Origin: Notospermus geniculatus
Taxonomy: Eukaryota > Nemertea > Pilidiophora > Heteronemertea > Lineidae
DNA: 64,000 bases
Direction: 5' to 3'
Assembly (NCBI GenBank): GCA_002633025.1
Contig: NMRB01000846.1
Coordinates: forward strand, 90,495-154,494
The notes beneath the pieces are model-generated. The model saw only the letters and a program-made list of their open reading frames with translations, ran no database searches and was not told the DNA's origin. Shown one piece after another: positions 1 to 11,507 of this stretch. The translations under genes were made by a program, and so were the position numbers. Position 1 is the stretch's first letter. Each line of letters starts with the position of its first letter.

Positions 1-362
1 TGGTTTATAAGCTCAGGGGACAAAAATGTGGTTTTCTCACAAACCATGGCTTTAACACTGTGCTGATTCGTACATGGACAAGAGGGCCACATTCTTATAT
101 TTACACGACAACTAAAAATTCACCAGTCATCGTAACTTTGGTCGAAAATTCAACACCATTTCCGGATCTCTTCCAGTGTGTCTACTGGGACGATATTGGT
201 GACAATTTGTAGGTATATCCTCCCACAATATACAGCAAGGTGCTACACATGCATTTTTATCGGTAAAATCCGTCACACCCGTTTATTCGGCGTTGGAGCA
301 AGGACGACCGTTCGCAGTTAAACCTTCATGTTTGGTTCCTTTATGATGCAGTATAATGTTTT
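1..362. other. no recognised feature
   Basis: I see no reading frame, repeat or RNA gene that I can support here. The open frames on the minus strand run into the tandem repeat that follows. Confidence 0.5.
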
Positions 363-495
363 GCGTACACGTAGTTCTGCATACACAGTGCGCATACACG
401 TAGATCTGCATACACAGTACGCATACACGTAGATCTGCACACACAGTACAACATTTTGCATACAAGTTGTAGTGCTGCATACACAGTACAACGTT
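363..495. repeat. short minisatellite, unit about 29 bp
   Basis: Three to four degenerate units of the form GCATACACGTAGATCTGC followed by ATACACAGTAC are visible in tandem. The last units have decayed and contain 'acattttgcatacaagttg'. The overlapping minus-strand frames of 65 and 88 codons are translations of this repeat (runs of Cys, Val and Tyr) and are not treated as genes. Confidence 0.8.
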
Positions 496-949
496 CCAAA
501 AACCTCTTCAATTGCGAAACGACAATAATTATTATGTGCGCATGTTGGTAAAAAGTGTAGTTAGGAACCCTTTGAGATTTATAATCTGCAACAACATGCT
601 TGTTCATTTATTCTAACTCACAATACGCATCCTCTGATGGCGGGGACTTGGCTCCCGTTATCGTCTTTCATCGTGTATTGAACAGACGGTGAAAGGAAAT
701 TCGCAACTACACCCGATTTCCCTTGGTACGAGCAACGGGAGTGTTCTTAGTGTTGCTTCATGATTCAAAGCATTGTGATTCGAAGTAAGGGTGATCAAGG
801 TACAAAAAATGTCGGTGTGCCTGGACGGTTGGAGAGGGAAACGAACATTAACATATTCGAGACCCACGTGACCGCAAAATCGATGACGTAGTGCTCGGTA
901 AACAGAGAACAATCCCCAGTTTACTAACAACTTGGTTCGAAACTTTGAG
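496..949. other. no recognised feature
   Basis: Non-repetitive by eye. A 90-codon minus-strand frame exists at 658-930 but has no recognisable motif and no clear splice context. Confidence 0.4.
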
Positions 950-1025
950 TGGACATTGGGGGTCAGTGGTGTAGGCTAGTGCATGATCGTGGGTTCGAAT
1001 CTCCCGTCGAATCTTTATTTTTATA
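950..1025 (+). mobile_element. tRNA-derived SINE head (fragment)
   Basis: GTCAGTGGTGTAGGCTAG resembles a degenerate tRNA A box. It is followed about 30 bp later by GGTTCGAATCT (992-1002), a near-perfect pol III B box. No cloverleaf with a pairing acceptor stem is visible, so this looks like a SINE head, not a tRNA gene. Confidence 0.55.
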
Positions 1026-1530
1026 ATGTCGCGTGATAGAGAAAATCTATCTTCCTCTTAACCTCAGAGAGTAGTCTGGGTCGAGTTTTCCTTTCCAATA
1101 ATGTTTTCTTCTCCCGCGTCTTCGCCAAGCAATTATAATTCTGATTTCATGGATTTGTTTTTCCCGTTTGATTGGCATTAAGCGCGGGAGCAGCACGGCC
1201 AATTAACGTCGCCACGGAAACGACGGGGATCACGCAACCCTGGGGAGGGAATTGAGAAATTCACATTTCGGAAAAATTCGTTGCTGTCTAAAATCTGAAA
1301 TCTGTCTCACCCGAAGTTGGCCATCGGTAACATGATATGATGTCATAATGTTCAGATTGAGCTGCTCTGGAAAGAACATTGTACTGCTGAAGTACAGCCG
1401 CCAAACTGTCAACTTAGGGTGAGACGAAGTTCAAGTTCAGCAAGATTCGGAAGAATTTTGCGGGTGTTGCGGAATTCTATTCCACATTATCTAATACTGG
1501 TGCTCATCAATGAATTTGTAAACTGCGCCC

Positions 1531-1612
1531 GAGCCACAGTGGTGTAGTTACTTGTAGGCTACTTGTCATTACGTGAGAGGTTCGAACTCCTGTTTCGGCC
1601 TGAGACCCTTGC
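1531..1612 (+). mobile_element. tRNA-derived SINE head
   Basis: CACAGTGGTGTAGTTAC matches a tRNA A-box region, and GGTTCGAACTC at 1579-1589 is a B box. The 'gtttcggcctgagaccc' tail follows. The acceptor stem does not pair, so I call a SINE-type copy. It has the same general layout as the copies near 950, 8240, 38866 and 46375. Confidence 0.6.
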
Positions 1613-1675
1613 TTGGTTTCATCTCTCCTTATAATTTCAGCTTGCCATGTACCAGATTATCCTCATGACGTGTAT

Positions 1676-1795
1676 TATAGGGCCGCGATACTGCCACCTT
1701 TTGTCGACAGCCGGCGCCACCGGCGATGATTGCGTCATTCTCCAATACCGTAGTTTCGCCTTTCGCCCCAGTGTTGGAGAAGTGTGATTGTCATC
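1676..1795 (+). repeat. dispersed repeat family R3 (GTCGACAGCCGGCGCCAC)
   Basis: The segment carries TTTTGTCGACAGCCGGCGCC, then a small stem (TTCTCCAA ... TTGGAGAA). The same sequence recurs at 21108-21210. Its first part (CACGGTATTGCC, then GTCGACAGCCGGCGCCAC) lies inside the TTAA-flanked elements at 36426 and 37623. It is probably a non-autonomous DNA element or fragment. Confidence 0.65.
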
Positions 1796-2034
1796 ATTTC
1801 GCCCAATATCGTCTATAGACCCAATAAATCTTTATTAAATATTTTTGCACTCGGACCTAAATCAATATTTTTAAGTGGCCATTAAACCGGGGAAGTACCG
1901 GTACATGTATATTACTCTCACAGATTTCCACAATCCATTTCAATTTTTTGTCCACTTTTTTGAAGTGATCAGTTTCAGTGCAATTTCCTGTATGTATCAT
2001 AAAACTCGTGACTTTTCTCAAATTGCAACCTAAG

Positions 2035-2455
2035 TGCCTGGTGCAATGAGATTCGTCGTGTACAGTCATTGACAAATGTTTATCTCCACCTATAACCTTC
2101 CATAACTTCCTTATACATTAGGGAAATTTGATGCGGTTTTCGGCGTATAAAACTTCAACCTTTTCTGCATCGTCCATACAGAAATTTACCTCTGCAGCAT
2201 CGCTCTGACATTATGTAATCAACCGCAGGACAAAACAACAAACGTCAACTTTTTTATTTCCATGTCAGTATGGATTTTCTGATGTCAGAACAGCGCGTAG
2301 CAACAACCTACAAAGTTTTCGCCATCAAATTCCATCTCAGTTTCTCAAAAAGGGGATCAAATTTCCTCACTTTATAAGGAAGAATTTCCTCACTTTATAA
2401 GGAAGCTTTGGAAGGTTATCGGTGGATATAAACTTTTGTCAATGACAGTACATGT
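2035..2455. mobile_element. inverted-repeat element, about 0.4 kb
   Basis: The left arm contains CAGTCATTGACAAATGTTTA then CTTCCATAACTTCCTTATA. The right arm (about 2375-2455) is its reverse complement with substitutions: TTTATAAGGAAGCTTTGG and TTTTGTCAATGACAGTACA. The right arm also holds a short tandem duplication of 'ttcctcactttataagga'. This looks like an old MITE or foldback element. No coding frame runs across it. Confidence 0.6.
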
Positions 2456-2858
2456 ATTTTCAATAACTCGGTGCCGTCTCTTTTACCGATTCGTAATACG
2501 AAGCTGGGACGGATGCATTTCCTCTTCGCTCATCGGGAAAAAGGTTAGTGAATCACAGTTATTAAGTGAGCAGGATGGGGTAATTCCCTCGGGAGGGGAC
2601 ACGCGTGCTGGTTTCATGGAATAGAAGTTTACAATTACGTACCAGTGTGCTTCGAGTTCGTCTTCAGATAACGGATAAGAAATTGTGGCCTCATCGGGGC
2701 TGTCGTATCGACGAATGCACCGTCACAGCTCGATGTTTTGTCAATTTTTAAAACTCTTTGGTAATTTTAGAACAATTTTAAAACGATTTCTATTAAATTC
2801 TATACCCTAACTTTCTGTTATTTGCCTTCCTCCGACAAGACACGAATTTCAGATTATA

Positions 2859-3000
2859 GACCTTTCCAACAACATGGCGGTCTAACAGTTCTCACCATAT
2901 GACGTCAGAAGATTAATACCATTCAATGGCCGCTGACACGCTAAGCTGATGGGCACAAAAGTTTGGGTAAAACAATTGTCTGAGAGGATGCGTTTAGTAT
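2859..3000 (+). repeat. dispersed repeat family R4
   Basis: GACCTTTCCAACAACATGGC, then 'agttctcaccatatgacgtcag', recurs at 28099-28230 (GACCTTTCCAACAAAGATG ... 'ttctccccatgacgtc'). Downstream 'cacaaaagtttgg' and 'ttctgagagga'-like blocks appear in inverted form in the second copy. The copies are diverged, so the limits are approximate. Confidence 0.5.
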
Positions 3001-4390
3001 TGTTATATCATGCTTGGAGAAAGAATGGCCACGACGTCACGTGGGAGAACTAATACTAGGCCCCCAATATCTTTGTTGGAAATGTCTATAGGAAAAATAT
3101 CTTGTACACGTGACCTGGTTTTTGCCAACATAAAAAGATGCAGTGTTACTGAGGATGTTTTGACGGTAGTCATCTGACAGCCCGATGAAATCTTGTCGGC
3201 TTTTCCAAAGAGATAGGCCGGGGAATTGCACTTCATGTGGAGCATTCATATAAAATTATTCGATATAACCCCCCATGGACCATGAATCTTTTGTTGAAAA
3301 TATTCTATTCAAAATCAAATCATGACCTAAAAAGTCCCAGCGGGCGCTAAAAGGCAAAGGCATTCGAAGGAAATCGACGTAAAATTCAATTACAAGTGCA
3401 TGCCCGACAGGCTAGTTCACCTGTGTACATGCCCTCAGGTTATACAAGGTTTTAAATTGCTTCCGAAAATTGGTTTTTGATTCTCAAGACACAACTGGTT
3501 ACACTCCCACGTGAGATCTTAGGCCAGTCTAATATCATTCTGGTTTGACGTTGCTGACAGTGGTTTGCCATATTTTTGAAGCCAACGATCTCGGTTTGGG
3601 GTAGCAGAACTCATGTAGCTCTCCTCAGGTCGGAGTCAAACGTGCCAACGTGTCTACGGGTTCCCTCATGGTTACTGGCTGAACATGTTCGGTACTGTAC
3701 TTAGGCGATTTCTAATGCGAACGCAAGTGTACACTACGAACACCACCGAAGGCCCCTTTTCGTCTGGACATGCCCTGTCGAGGGCAGCATTTACATTTGT
3801 TTCACAATGTCAGCACGTTGAACTTCTCAAGTGATGAAAAGGATAGCGGCCATTTTCGTCAGCTAATGTTTCGTCATGGTATAAGTCTAGCCTAGGTGTT
3901 GCCACTGGCTTTGAATTGGGTTGGACAGGACACCAGTCTTATCACGTTGGTTCCAGATTCCGCCGCCAGGGGAGGGATACTGGGGCATATTACATCATGC
4001 ACACAGCAGCACTTTAAGATGTCTAAAACATTGCGAAGATGGTTCACGCTGAGATAACAAACCGTCACTCTCCGTAGACCAGCTATTTCGATTTGGTGTC
4101 GTTTTTCTGAGAACGTAATTGAGAACGTCTCCACAAGGCTTACAGAGCATAATCTAATTACCTCTCGCCATCATTAAATTAAGTAACGATCTCCACGGGT
4201 ATAAATTAGCCAGATTCTTCCCAAAAAAAGACAATTAGCAATTAAGGCTGTCCGACGAAATTGGTTCACTGTTGCTTCATTAATTGTCTTTTATAACACG
4301 TAAGGTGTACGTGTACTTTTGCTGTAGTTAAACATACAGACTCAACCTAGTCTTTATCTGCTGTCCATGTCAGATAGATAATTTGAAGCT
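3001..4390. other. no recognised feature
   Basis: No repeat family seen elsewhere in the window and no convincing frame. The 80- and 70-codon minus frames at 3003-3249 are overlapping alternatives with no recognisable domain. Confidence 0.4.
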
Positions 4391-4612
4391 TCATAACCCT
4401 TTCATAGTACGGTGTGGCGCCCACGCACTGACCCGCGCACTGACCCGCATGATGTCCGTCTGTCCGTCACGTAACCTCTTCGTTTCAAGATGATAACTGA
4501 ATAACTCCTGGAGAAATTGATATGAAATTTCTGTGTTGTGTCTGTCACTCCACCAAGATGGCTGCCGTGTTAGCCATTTTGAACCTCGTTTTCGGACCAT
4601 AACTGACACATT
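4391..4612 (-). repeat. GTCCGTC-type dispersed repeat
   Basis: Read on the minus strand, this gives 'aataactcctggagaaattg'-like text with GACGGACAGACGGAC and a 'CAAGATGGC' block. That is the style of the larger elements at 31232, 51092, 55135 and 61488 ('ataactcc', 'gtccgtc', 'atggccgccagg'). The 72-codon frame here is a repeat translation. A CGCACTGACCCG pair is repeated at 4435-4450. Confidence 0.45.
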
Positions 4613-4838
4613 GAGCTGGAGGGTATCTGCTGCTGACGGGGCTATTTTCTTGTACCTGGTCTAGGCTCGCTCGCCCTCGACGTCATGGTTCCTCAAAGTA
4701 CATTGTCCCATTAGCGCGTGCATCCTGCCTGTTATGTCTTGCATCTGATTGGCTCTATTTCGAAGTCTGTCCTGGTTGTGTCTGTCTTCTTCAAGCCGTG
4801 CATGTTGGCTACGTCGTATGGCCAGGTTGTCTCCGACT

Positions 4839-4897
4839 CGGTGTAACGTTTTTCAGTGCGGCCCCGTGTGCCAGTGTGATTTGACGGAATAAGCTGG
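4839..4897 (+). mobile_element. fragment of MITE family M2
   Basis: CGGTGTAACGTTTTTCAGTG, then 'gtgtgccagtgtgat' and 'ggaataagc', match one end of the M2 copies at 39880-40194, 44283-44469 and 45431-45522. Only the left end is present. A weaker echo (CGGTGTAAGGTTTTTCAGTG) starts near 5371. Confidence 0.6.
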
Positions 4898-5473
4898 GGT
4901 CCGCTAGAACTTTACTGCCATCTTTTGGCAATAAGTGCGGCTGACTGCTCCTATTCCTTTCCTCTGTAAAAAGCCAACTTGAAGTTACGGCAGCCCCTCG
5001 TGAAGTTGGTGCAATCATTCACCAAGTTCATACCAGCCGGGGTACTTCCGACCGAGTCGGCAGAAATATTCTCGGCAGGAATCTTTCGTGTGCGATGAAC
5101 TATTTCATCCTCGCAATGTTCTTTCTCAAATAAAAAGTTAACTGCTTTCCCCGGCGTCGCGGTCGTCGGAGGAAATTGCTCTAAAATACTTGGAAGTCTC
5201 GTCCGTGATCAAAGGAGTTTGGTCGGGAGTACCTTCCTCAATTAGTGCACGAAACGTGATGCTTCCGACACAGCGCCTCCTGGCCTTATGTAATCGGAGG
5301 AGGACTTTTGGTGCATTTTGTCCCTGTTTTAGTGATTGCTGGCGCCGAAGACTTCAATCACTGCAGGATCGGTGTAAGGTTTTTCAGTGCTCCCCATCTG
5401 TGAGTGTTCCCATACTTCCTATTAGGGAGGTTGAGATCAGCGACTTATCACGGATCCTTATTAACGCAATCTA

Positions 5474-5595
5474 ATGCCCCCTGCATTGTTTGTCACAGGG
5501 TTAAGGGTCTTGGTCTGCCTGAGTCCAATTCAATGGTGCCGCTTAATCCGTAAATGTATTATTGGGGACATCATATACCGGGGGACTTGGGTCAC
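5474..5595 (+). mobile_element. MITE family R1 copy
   Basis: TGCCCCCTGCATTGTTTGTC, 'cagggttaagggtcttggt', 'gtccaattcaatggtgccgc' and 'ggggacatcatataccggggg' recur in the same order at 11532-11630. They recur in reverse at 39113-39285, where both ends carry an inverted GGTGTRATAGAATCTAATG-like terminus, and the right end recurs at 30545-30597. The left terminus here is reduced to 'caatctaatgcccc'. Confidence 0.65.
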
Positions 5596-5691
5596 CAGGA
5601 TGCCTCGGGGCGCCCTCTATCGCCGCCCCAACCATCTTGATGTGAAATGATCCTGCGCTCTTGCGCGACATGTTGTATGTTGTAGAGAGCT

Positions 5692-5714
5692 TAAATAAAT
5701 AAATAAATAAATAA
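5692..5714. repeat. (AAAT)n microsatellite
   Basis: Five to six tandem AAAT units. It ends the preceding repeat-like segment and may be the simple-repeat tail of a SINE. Confidence 0.85.
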
Positions 5715-5997
5715 GTTCTATTACACTGGCCGCTATTGTCTTAGTGGATTAAGCCTTTGTACAGGATTAGGCCCTTTGTCCGTAACCCTTATCATGACGG
5801 TTGACAATGCATGGCTTGTATTGAGGGCTTTCATTCCTCTGGTAGTGACCGGCGGTAGATATCTCCTTTATACCACTTTAGTCCAATTAGCCATATTAGT
5901 ATATGATAAAGATAAACACACACCTGGCAAGCGATAAAGTATCACCTTAAAAGGACACTTGCTATTGCGAGATGTTGAAAAATGCTACATAACTAGT

Positions 5998-6348
5998 CTA
6001 TAAAGTGGGAATATCCATTTGATTAACTAGCAACTCGTCTGCAGCGTCTAGCAATTCTCGAGAGAATCGTTTGAACTTTATCCTGGTAGTGGAGATAAAG
6101 AAGACGAAACACAATCGTCGTTTTCCCAACTTGCCAATATCTACAACCAGACAAGGAAGTCGTCTAGTCTTCTCTTTAATCCGATGCCATTTCCAAGATG
6201 TTTCCATGTAAAGATGCTCTAACTGACAAATTGAATGGTCCAGGGTAGGCAGGTATTTCTCAAAGCGTTTTTCTATAAAGGGCTCTTTATCTCGAAGGAT
6301 GACACGCAAAGGATATTCGTTGTTTGAAGACGAAGGTTTAAGGTTATT
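5998..6348 (-). CDS. putative terminal coding exon, unknown protein
   Basis: A minus-strand frame of 116 codons plus TAG. It opens right after an in-frame CAATAG at 6349-6354, which could be a splice acceptor in phase 0. The start has no ATG, which suits an internal or last exon. The residues look protein-like: an acidic-basic start (PLRVILRDKEPFIEKRFEKY), then a probable helix containing LDHSICQLEHLYMETSWKWH, basic clusters (KEKTRR, KRFSRELL) and a short hydrophobic strand (LCFVFFIS). The codons vary mainly at third positions, and the frame overlaps no repeat found elsewhere in the window. I do not recognise the family. There is no AATAAA shortly downstream, and the polypyrimidine tract before the acceptor is weak. 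A chance frame cannot be excluded. Confidence 0.35.
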   Translation of the reverse strand, partial: NNLKPSSSNNEYPLRVILRDKEPFIEKRFEKYLPTLDHSICQLEHLYMETSWKWHRIKEKTRRLPCLVVDIGKLGKRRLCFVFFISTTRIKFKRFSRELLDAADELLVNQMDIPTL

Positions 6349-8239
6349 CTATTGACGTCCTTCTTTCCACTATAGGGTAGGGGTACTTGTTCTATAGTTC
6401 AGAGGATTAAAGGCACTGGATGTTAAACAATTTTGAGAGGTTCAGAAAATGTATCCGAGTGTCAAAACCAACTGAACTTTCAAAATGGCTTCCACATTGA
6501 ATATCGTAAATGGCTCTGTACTTTAGACAGAGGTTCTTAAAGTTGTCAAACTTCCATTTCCTCATGTGAAGGCAACGTCTTTTTCAATTCAACTTCCCAC
6601 CAATACACTCAACCCCAGTTGTCTCTGGCTCAACGCCATCAACCCCAATGGCACACGTGGTTACAATGGAAAGGTGGACTCACTAGATGGCGCTTCACTA
6701 TCCATAGTGAAATTGGCCAATGAGAGGTCCCTTTGGGGGGCGTAACCAAGGAGAATGTGAAACACTTTTTGATTGCTGCTTACCGAGGATACATGTACAC
6801 GCATGCCACACATGCCATGTCACGCGTTTTGGACTGCCTCCTTCCACACACCACCTGAGCGTGTGATCTAAAATAATCAAGGTCGTTCCCGATCTCATCG
6901 GTAGGATGAGATACTGCGCCTGTCACGTGATCGCCGGACAAGTGCAGCCGATGAAAAAAACGCTGTCTGATTGGTGGAAAATCCACTGATTGCTCGTTCG
7001 TGACCAAGCAGCGCAGGGCGTGGCGCTACCGATCTGTCAGTTAGGGTAGAGATCCGTAGCGCCTGCGCCGATTGCGCACGAAACGGATTGGTATCAAATC
7101 TATGATCGTGTACGTGATCAGTGCCCTCTATTGCTTGAACTTTAGCGGGGGCCTAGGGGTGGAGCTGCCGTTCTTCCCGAACTTTGCTTCACTATGTAAA
7201 CTCCGTGGAAAAAAAACACCTGGTACTTCTGTACAAAGCTTGCGTGAGGCTTATGAGGTCCCGAATGCTGACATGGAATGGTTAACTTTGTTTCACAGCT
7301 TTACCGATAGCGAAGGAAGTTGACACCAGGCAGCTGGCGAACCACCATGTCCTAAAGTGAGGAATAGGGAACAATTACGTAGGTTTCGTTCCGATCTCTG
7401 TTTTCATCGTTCCTGGTTTTAGATTACGGTTCTCCGTCGGCTTCCAATGCTCCGATCTTCCGTACTTTATAGCAACCCTTCGACGTTCTTGAAACGTTTA
7501 TTCAAATTTTCAGCTCTTCTCAATCAAAGGTAGAATCTTCCTGCCCGGGGGTCAATCGGGATTCAATCCTACCATGTCACAAACCAGTTCATCACGCAGA
7601 TTTATTGGTCTCACTCCACTTTTAACTACGTTAAGACGTCGTGTATTATCGAACATCGATATCACCAATATTTATCGGGTTATAGTGGCGTTTTAGGAGT
7701 TAGAGTGAACATGGCCATCGGAAAAGTGTCCGGGATGCTTTTCCTCGATTGTGGTTGGGTAGATTTTTCACGATGACATCCATGCAACATATTGACGATC
7801 AGTTATGATGCACTTTTATCCACACAACGTACCATATATCACCATTGGCAGTCAACTGGATCTGTGCAATCAAAATGCAGGGTGCCCGTCCCCCAAAAAA
7901 GCGCACAAGCATTCCACTACTCAGAGCCCAATGCACAGAGAGTATCTTTCTTTAGAAGAAAGAAGACACCAAGATTTCCAAATGTGGTCCAGTGGTTCGA
8001 ACTACATGTACATACCAATTTTGTAAAGCAAAGTCGAAGCCCTAATCATGCTGAATTTGCGGTTCGCCGCAAAGCTGATAAAAAGACCTCGGACTTTTCT
8101 TCACAAAAATGCCTCTGTTGCTAAAACTACTGAACAGAATCGAAGTATCTTGGTGCTATGTTTCTTCTAGACAGATTCTCTACCCATTCAAATCTGCTTT
8201 GCTGTCAAACAGAGTGTCCCTGTATCACAAGAAGGGCAG
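6349..8239. other. mostly unassigned; one weak shared repeat
   Basis: 6890-7010 ('cacgtgatcg', 'gcagccgatgaaaaaa', 'gattggtggaaaatcca') resembles 48585-48655 ('cacgtgatcg', 'gcagccgacgaaaaagg', 'gattggttgaaaaacca'), so it is a diverged dispersed repeat. The overlapping 110- and 73-codon plus-strand frames at 7792-8124 show no recognisable domain. Confidence 0.4.
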
Positions 8240-8310
8240 GTGCGACTGGGGATCGAACCCGGGACTAGGATGTGACAGGCGCCGATGGTGCACTGCGCCA
8301 GTCTGACACT
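8240..8310 (-). mobile_element. tRNA-derived SINE head (minus strand)
   Basis: Read on the minus strand it begins 'gtgtcagactggcgcag', with an A-box-like TGGCGCAGTGC, and carries GGTTCGATCCC (complement of 8249-8259) as B box. The acceptor ends do not form a seven-base stem, so it is a SINE or tRNA pseudogene. It resembles the copy at 38866-38945, which also has 'gtggcgcagtg'. Confidence 0.65.
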
Positions 8311-9035
8311 GTTGTCAGGCCTTGTTGATTTTGAAATGTGGTTTCCTAATCCGAGAGACGGCCGACTCGGCTGCTGATCTGTTCGATCGATTGCTCACGT
8401 GCGGATGGCAGCCGATGGTGTACCTACTTGCGAATTCCAAACAACACGTCCTTTAGCAATTATTTGGAGAAGGGGGCGCTAGACCCCGAAAAACACGAAT
8501 CTATTTGCGCTTTTGTATGGATGAGGAGGTACTAACATTGAGGACAAACACGCTTGTCTTGTAAAGAGATTCGTGAAAACATTGGCAGAGCTCCCAGACA
8601 AATGTCAGACGAGTCTGAAACCCTAGGAACAAGTAAGTGATGGAAGTAGCTAAAGGCTAAATGGTTACCTAGATTGTTTTTCCAAAAGGCCTGCTAGCGG
8701 GAGTTTGTTGTGGTGGCCTTTTAAATGCCGGGAGACAACCTGACCTCCTGCATTTCAGGATGCAATGATGAACTATTGGAAATATACTTTCCCGTTCATG
8801 TGACAAACGTTTCATTTCGGGTGGAAAAAACGGCGGTCTGGCTAATTTAGCAATATCCCTCGAGATACGCGAGAGCGGTCGTTAGGTTCCAGATGCCGCC
8901 ACTAGTGTTTGAACGATGAATCTATTGGGTATCTGAATAAAATCTAGCAAATGCTTTTACTTCAGATTTGTACAGCATTGCCTAGTGCAATTGCAGCTTA
9001 TATGGCACGGCTTAACCCGCCGGCCATGGAGGATT

Positions 9036-9165
9036 TCCTTTATGGCCTAGTCGTTGGCGCGTTGGCCTTGGCGCACTAGAAGTTAAGCAACGTGACGTAG
9101 AGCGCGGTCACCACTTGGATGGGTGACCGGCGCGCGTCAGATACACCAAGCACTCTCGGCCATGT
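9036..9165 (+). mobile_element. 5S rRNA-derived SINE
   Basis: GAAGTTAAGCAACGTGACG (about 9079-9097) matches the 5S rRNA box A/intermediate region. CCACTTGGATGGGTGACCGG (9111-9130) matches the 5S box C. The flanks do not match 5S rRNA, so this is a 5S-derived SINE (SINE3 type) and not a functional 5S gene. A second, inverted copy is at 53936-54030. Confidence 0.65.
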
Positions 9166-11110
9166 TCTCTTCGACTTAAATATATCAATAACCATGCGTC
9201 ACCGATAGCCTTATATTAATCCTTCTTCCAATAGAGGAGAAAAGAAGAAAAAGGCGCTCATTGATTGGTTCTCGTTTCCGTCAGCCACTCCGTCAACAAT
9301 GGTCTGTTGTCATTGGAGAAAATTGCTAATTGAAAGCACCTGAGACAATCACTGGAGGAAATTGAATAAGGAAATCGGTCACCGAATAATAGCTTCGATT
9401 CCTATTGTTCTGTCTTTTGTTACCGTTTGATTTCTAAAATTGTTACAAAATCGTGGAGTTTGAGGATGCAACAGGAAATTGAGTTTTGTTAAAAAATGTT
9501 ATATGAAATTGTAGTCTTTTAGGAGTTGGAAGAAATACTTTCTATTCTTTATTTTCGATAGAAAATTTTGAATTGAATCGTACATTGAATCATACACTGA
9601 CTTCTATTTCATATTGAATCATACATGTAGCTACGATAGAGGGCAGCACACCGAAACCAGGTCCTATAAAATCGACGCCTTTGTGTGGGAAATTGACCAG
9701 AACCGCGTTGTCCCTTTCATTTCAGTAGTTTTAACCCACCAGTGACACCTATGTATTTAGGCATCGAGCTATGGTCCCATTGAGAGATTAGCACCTAATA
9801 CAGCAGCGCCGCTCAACGTCTTTGTTAGATACGACGCAGATCCTCTCACGACAGCGAATGATCATGACTCTACAACGCCTTTTTGCGGATATAACCGCCC
9901 ATAGCTCAAGGGTTAATGGCGTAACGTTTATCAAATACATCTCGCATGCTATCTCTCCATCTGCACGAAATGTGTCGGGCTTATGTCAACTTGGCAAAGA
10001 TCGTCGACAGGAAGGCAGGTTTGCTTGAGAACACGACAGATGATAATCGAAGTCATTGCCGATCACGATCTCGCATGCAGTCTGGGTTGACGTCAGAGTT
10101 GAAATGAGTTGCGACTGCTCGTCTCTAATCAGCTGTTAGTATCTGGAGCGCGGTGCATATTATCGCAGGGTTGAATCTGGCACCGATTACCATTGCGATA
10201 TAGCTGCGATAAAAGAGACGTAGCATGCAGATGGAGTTTTTTTGCGTCAAAAGTTTTCGCAGTTTTTAATTGGTCGGTTTCGATCGAACTCGCTTGACAG
10301 TGGCCGATTATCAGCCCTGTGCTTTCAGAATCTGAATGTCGTCATATTGCGGTGGTTGCAATTAACTAACGCTGCGCCTGTTACCGCAGTGCGGTGATGC
10401 CGCAGAGGTTGATGAGTACTGAGTATGAGTATGACCAAGGGGATAAGCGGATTGCAGCTGGAGAAGTTGGGTTCTCTAAAATGCGGCACAGTCTCAGGCT
10501 GACGGAAAGGTTGCGATGGTCTGCGATTTGGTGTCGCAGAGATTGCGGTGCGTCGCATGACTCAGTCTGGCAAAATGATTTGCATTGCGGTGTAATGGCG
10601 AGGGATAAAGGCAACATCTGTACGGCGAGTAAAAACACACGCCTGGTAAACAACAGTACTGTGCATCTCCTATATCGCAGCCCACGTGGCAAAATGCGGT
10701 ATCACCGCACAACTGTCCATCTCCGCTTACCTTGCTCTTTGACCAATAACAATCATTGCGAAGAAAAACAAGAAAGAGACGATAAAACGGAGCTTGGCTT
10801 TCGGCTGACTTGAGCCGCATTGGAAACAACTGTTGATCTTCTCCTTCAAACAAATCACTGGTAATTTGATATGAAAACAAAGCGTGACTCGGTTGATGAG
10901 AAGGCTACGTGGCTCTCCTGCTGATACAGGATTTCATCGTGTTCACAAATTGACAAGGTGAAGAAAGGCGAAAACAATAAGAAGTCTTGTTTGGAATCCC
11001 ACGCGTCGCTAGTTCTTTCACGTTTCGTCAGAGATGATGAAATCTACCTCTGCACACCGCTCAATCAATGCTTTGGTTTCGAGTCAGGAAAATTTCGAGA
11101 GTCATCTGGC
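9166..11110. other. unassigned; GCGATCGCAG-like internal repetition
   Basis: Between about 10130 and 10720 short words such as TGCGAT, TGCGGT, ATCGCAG and ACCGCAC recur in both orientations, which suggests a decayed palindromic element. Opposite-strand frames of 139 and 128 codons cross it and are not convincing. A fragment 'cagcgccgctcaacgtcttt' at 9803 matches the CGCCCAACGTCTTT element seen at 57029 and 59728. Confidence 0.35.
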
Positions 11111-11300
11111 TCTTTACGTCCGTCGCATGGGAGGGGTAAGCCGTGGTGCCATGTACCTTGTGCCTTGCAAGGGCAAGTAAGACTCAATCCAAGTAGGATC
11201 TCAAGTGTAGCTTGAGATGAGCCTCCTCCGTACTTACCAGGGCCAATAATGCTATGGCTTCGGCCCTGACGGAAAAAATTTAATACAAGTACATGAGCGG
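11111..11300 (+). mobile_element. SINE tail family S1 (gcaagggcaa core)
   Basis: The order is 'gtaagccgtggtgcc', 'taccttgtgccttgcaaggg', 'caagtaagactcaatccaag', 'gtacttaccagggcc', 'ggcttcggccctga', then GAAAAAATTTAATAC. The same order occurs at 40262-40400, and its start occurs at 30485-30535 directly behind a tRNA-like head. It is a shared SINE body whose tRNA head is missing here. Confidence 0.6.
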
Positions 11301-11507
11301 CTCTAACGTGGCTCAATATTGGCTCTTTTGGTATTATATTCCAGTTGAATCGTCGCAAGAGCCATGAGCTCTTACTTGGCTCGCCATTATTGGCTCTCAA
11401 GACTGTATTATCGACGATTTGTGATGCAAATATAGGAGGAAACCGGTGCCCCGTTGGAGACCTACATTGTCAAAGGGAGTCACCGTTTCTATCTCAAGTC
11501 GGTGTGG

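Noticed and set aside
9036-9165. Functional 5S rRNA gene
   Set aside because: Only the internal promoter-like region matches 5S. The ends that should form helix I do not.
10394-10880. 139-codon plus and 128-codon minus frames over the same bases
   Set aside because: The opposing frames come from a region of short inverted GCGAT/GCGGT words. There is no domain, and both cannot be genes.
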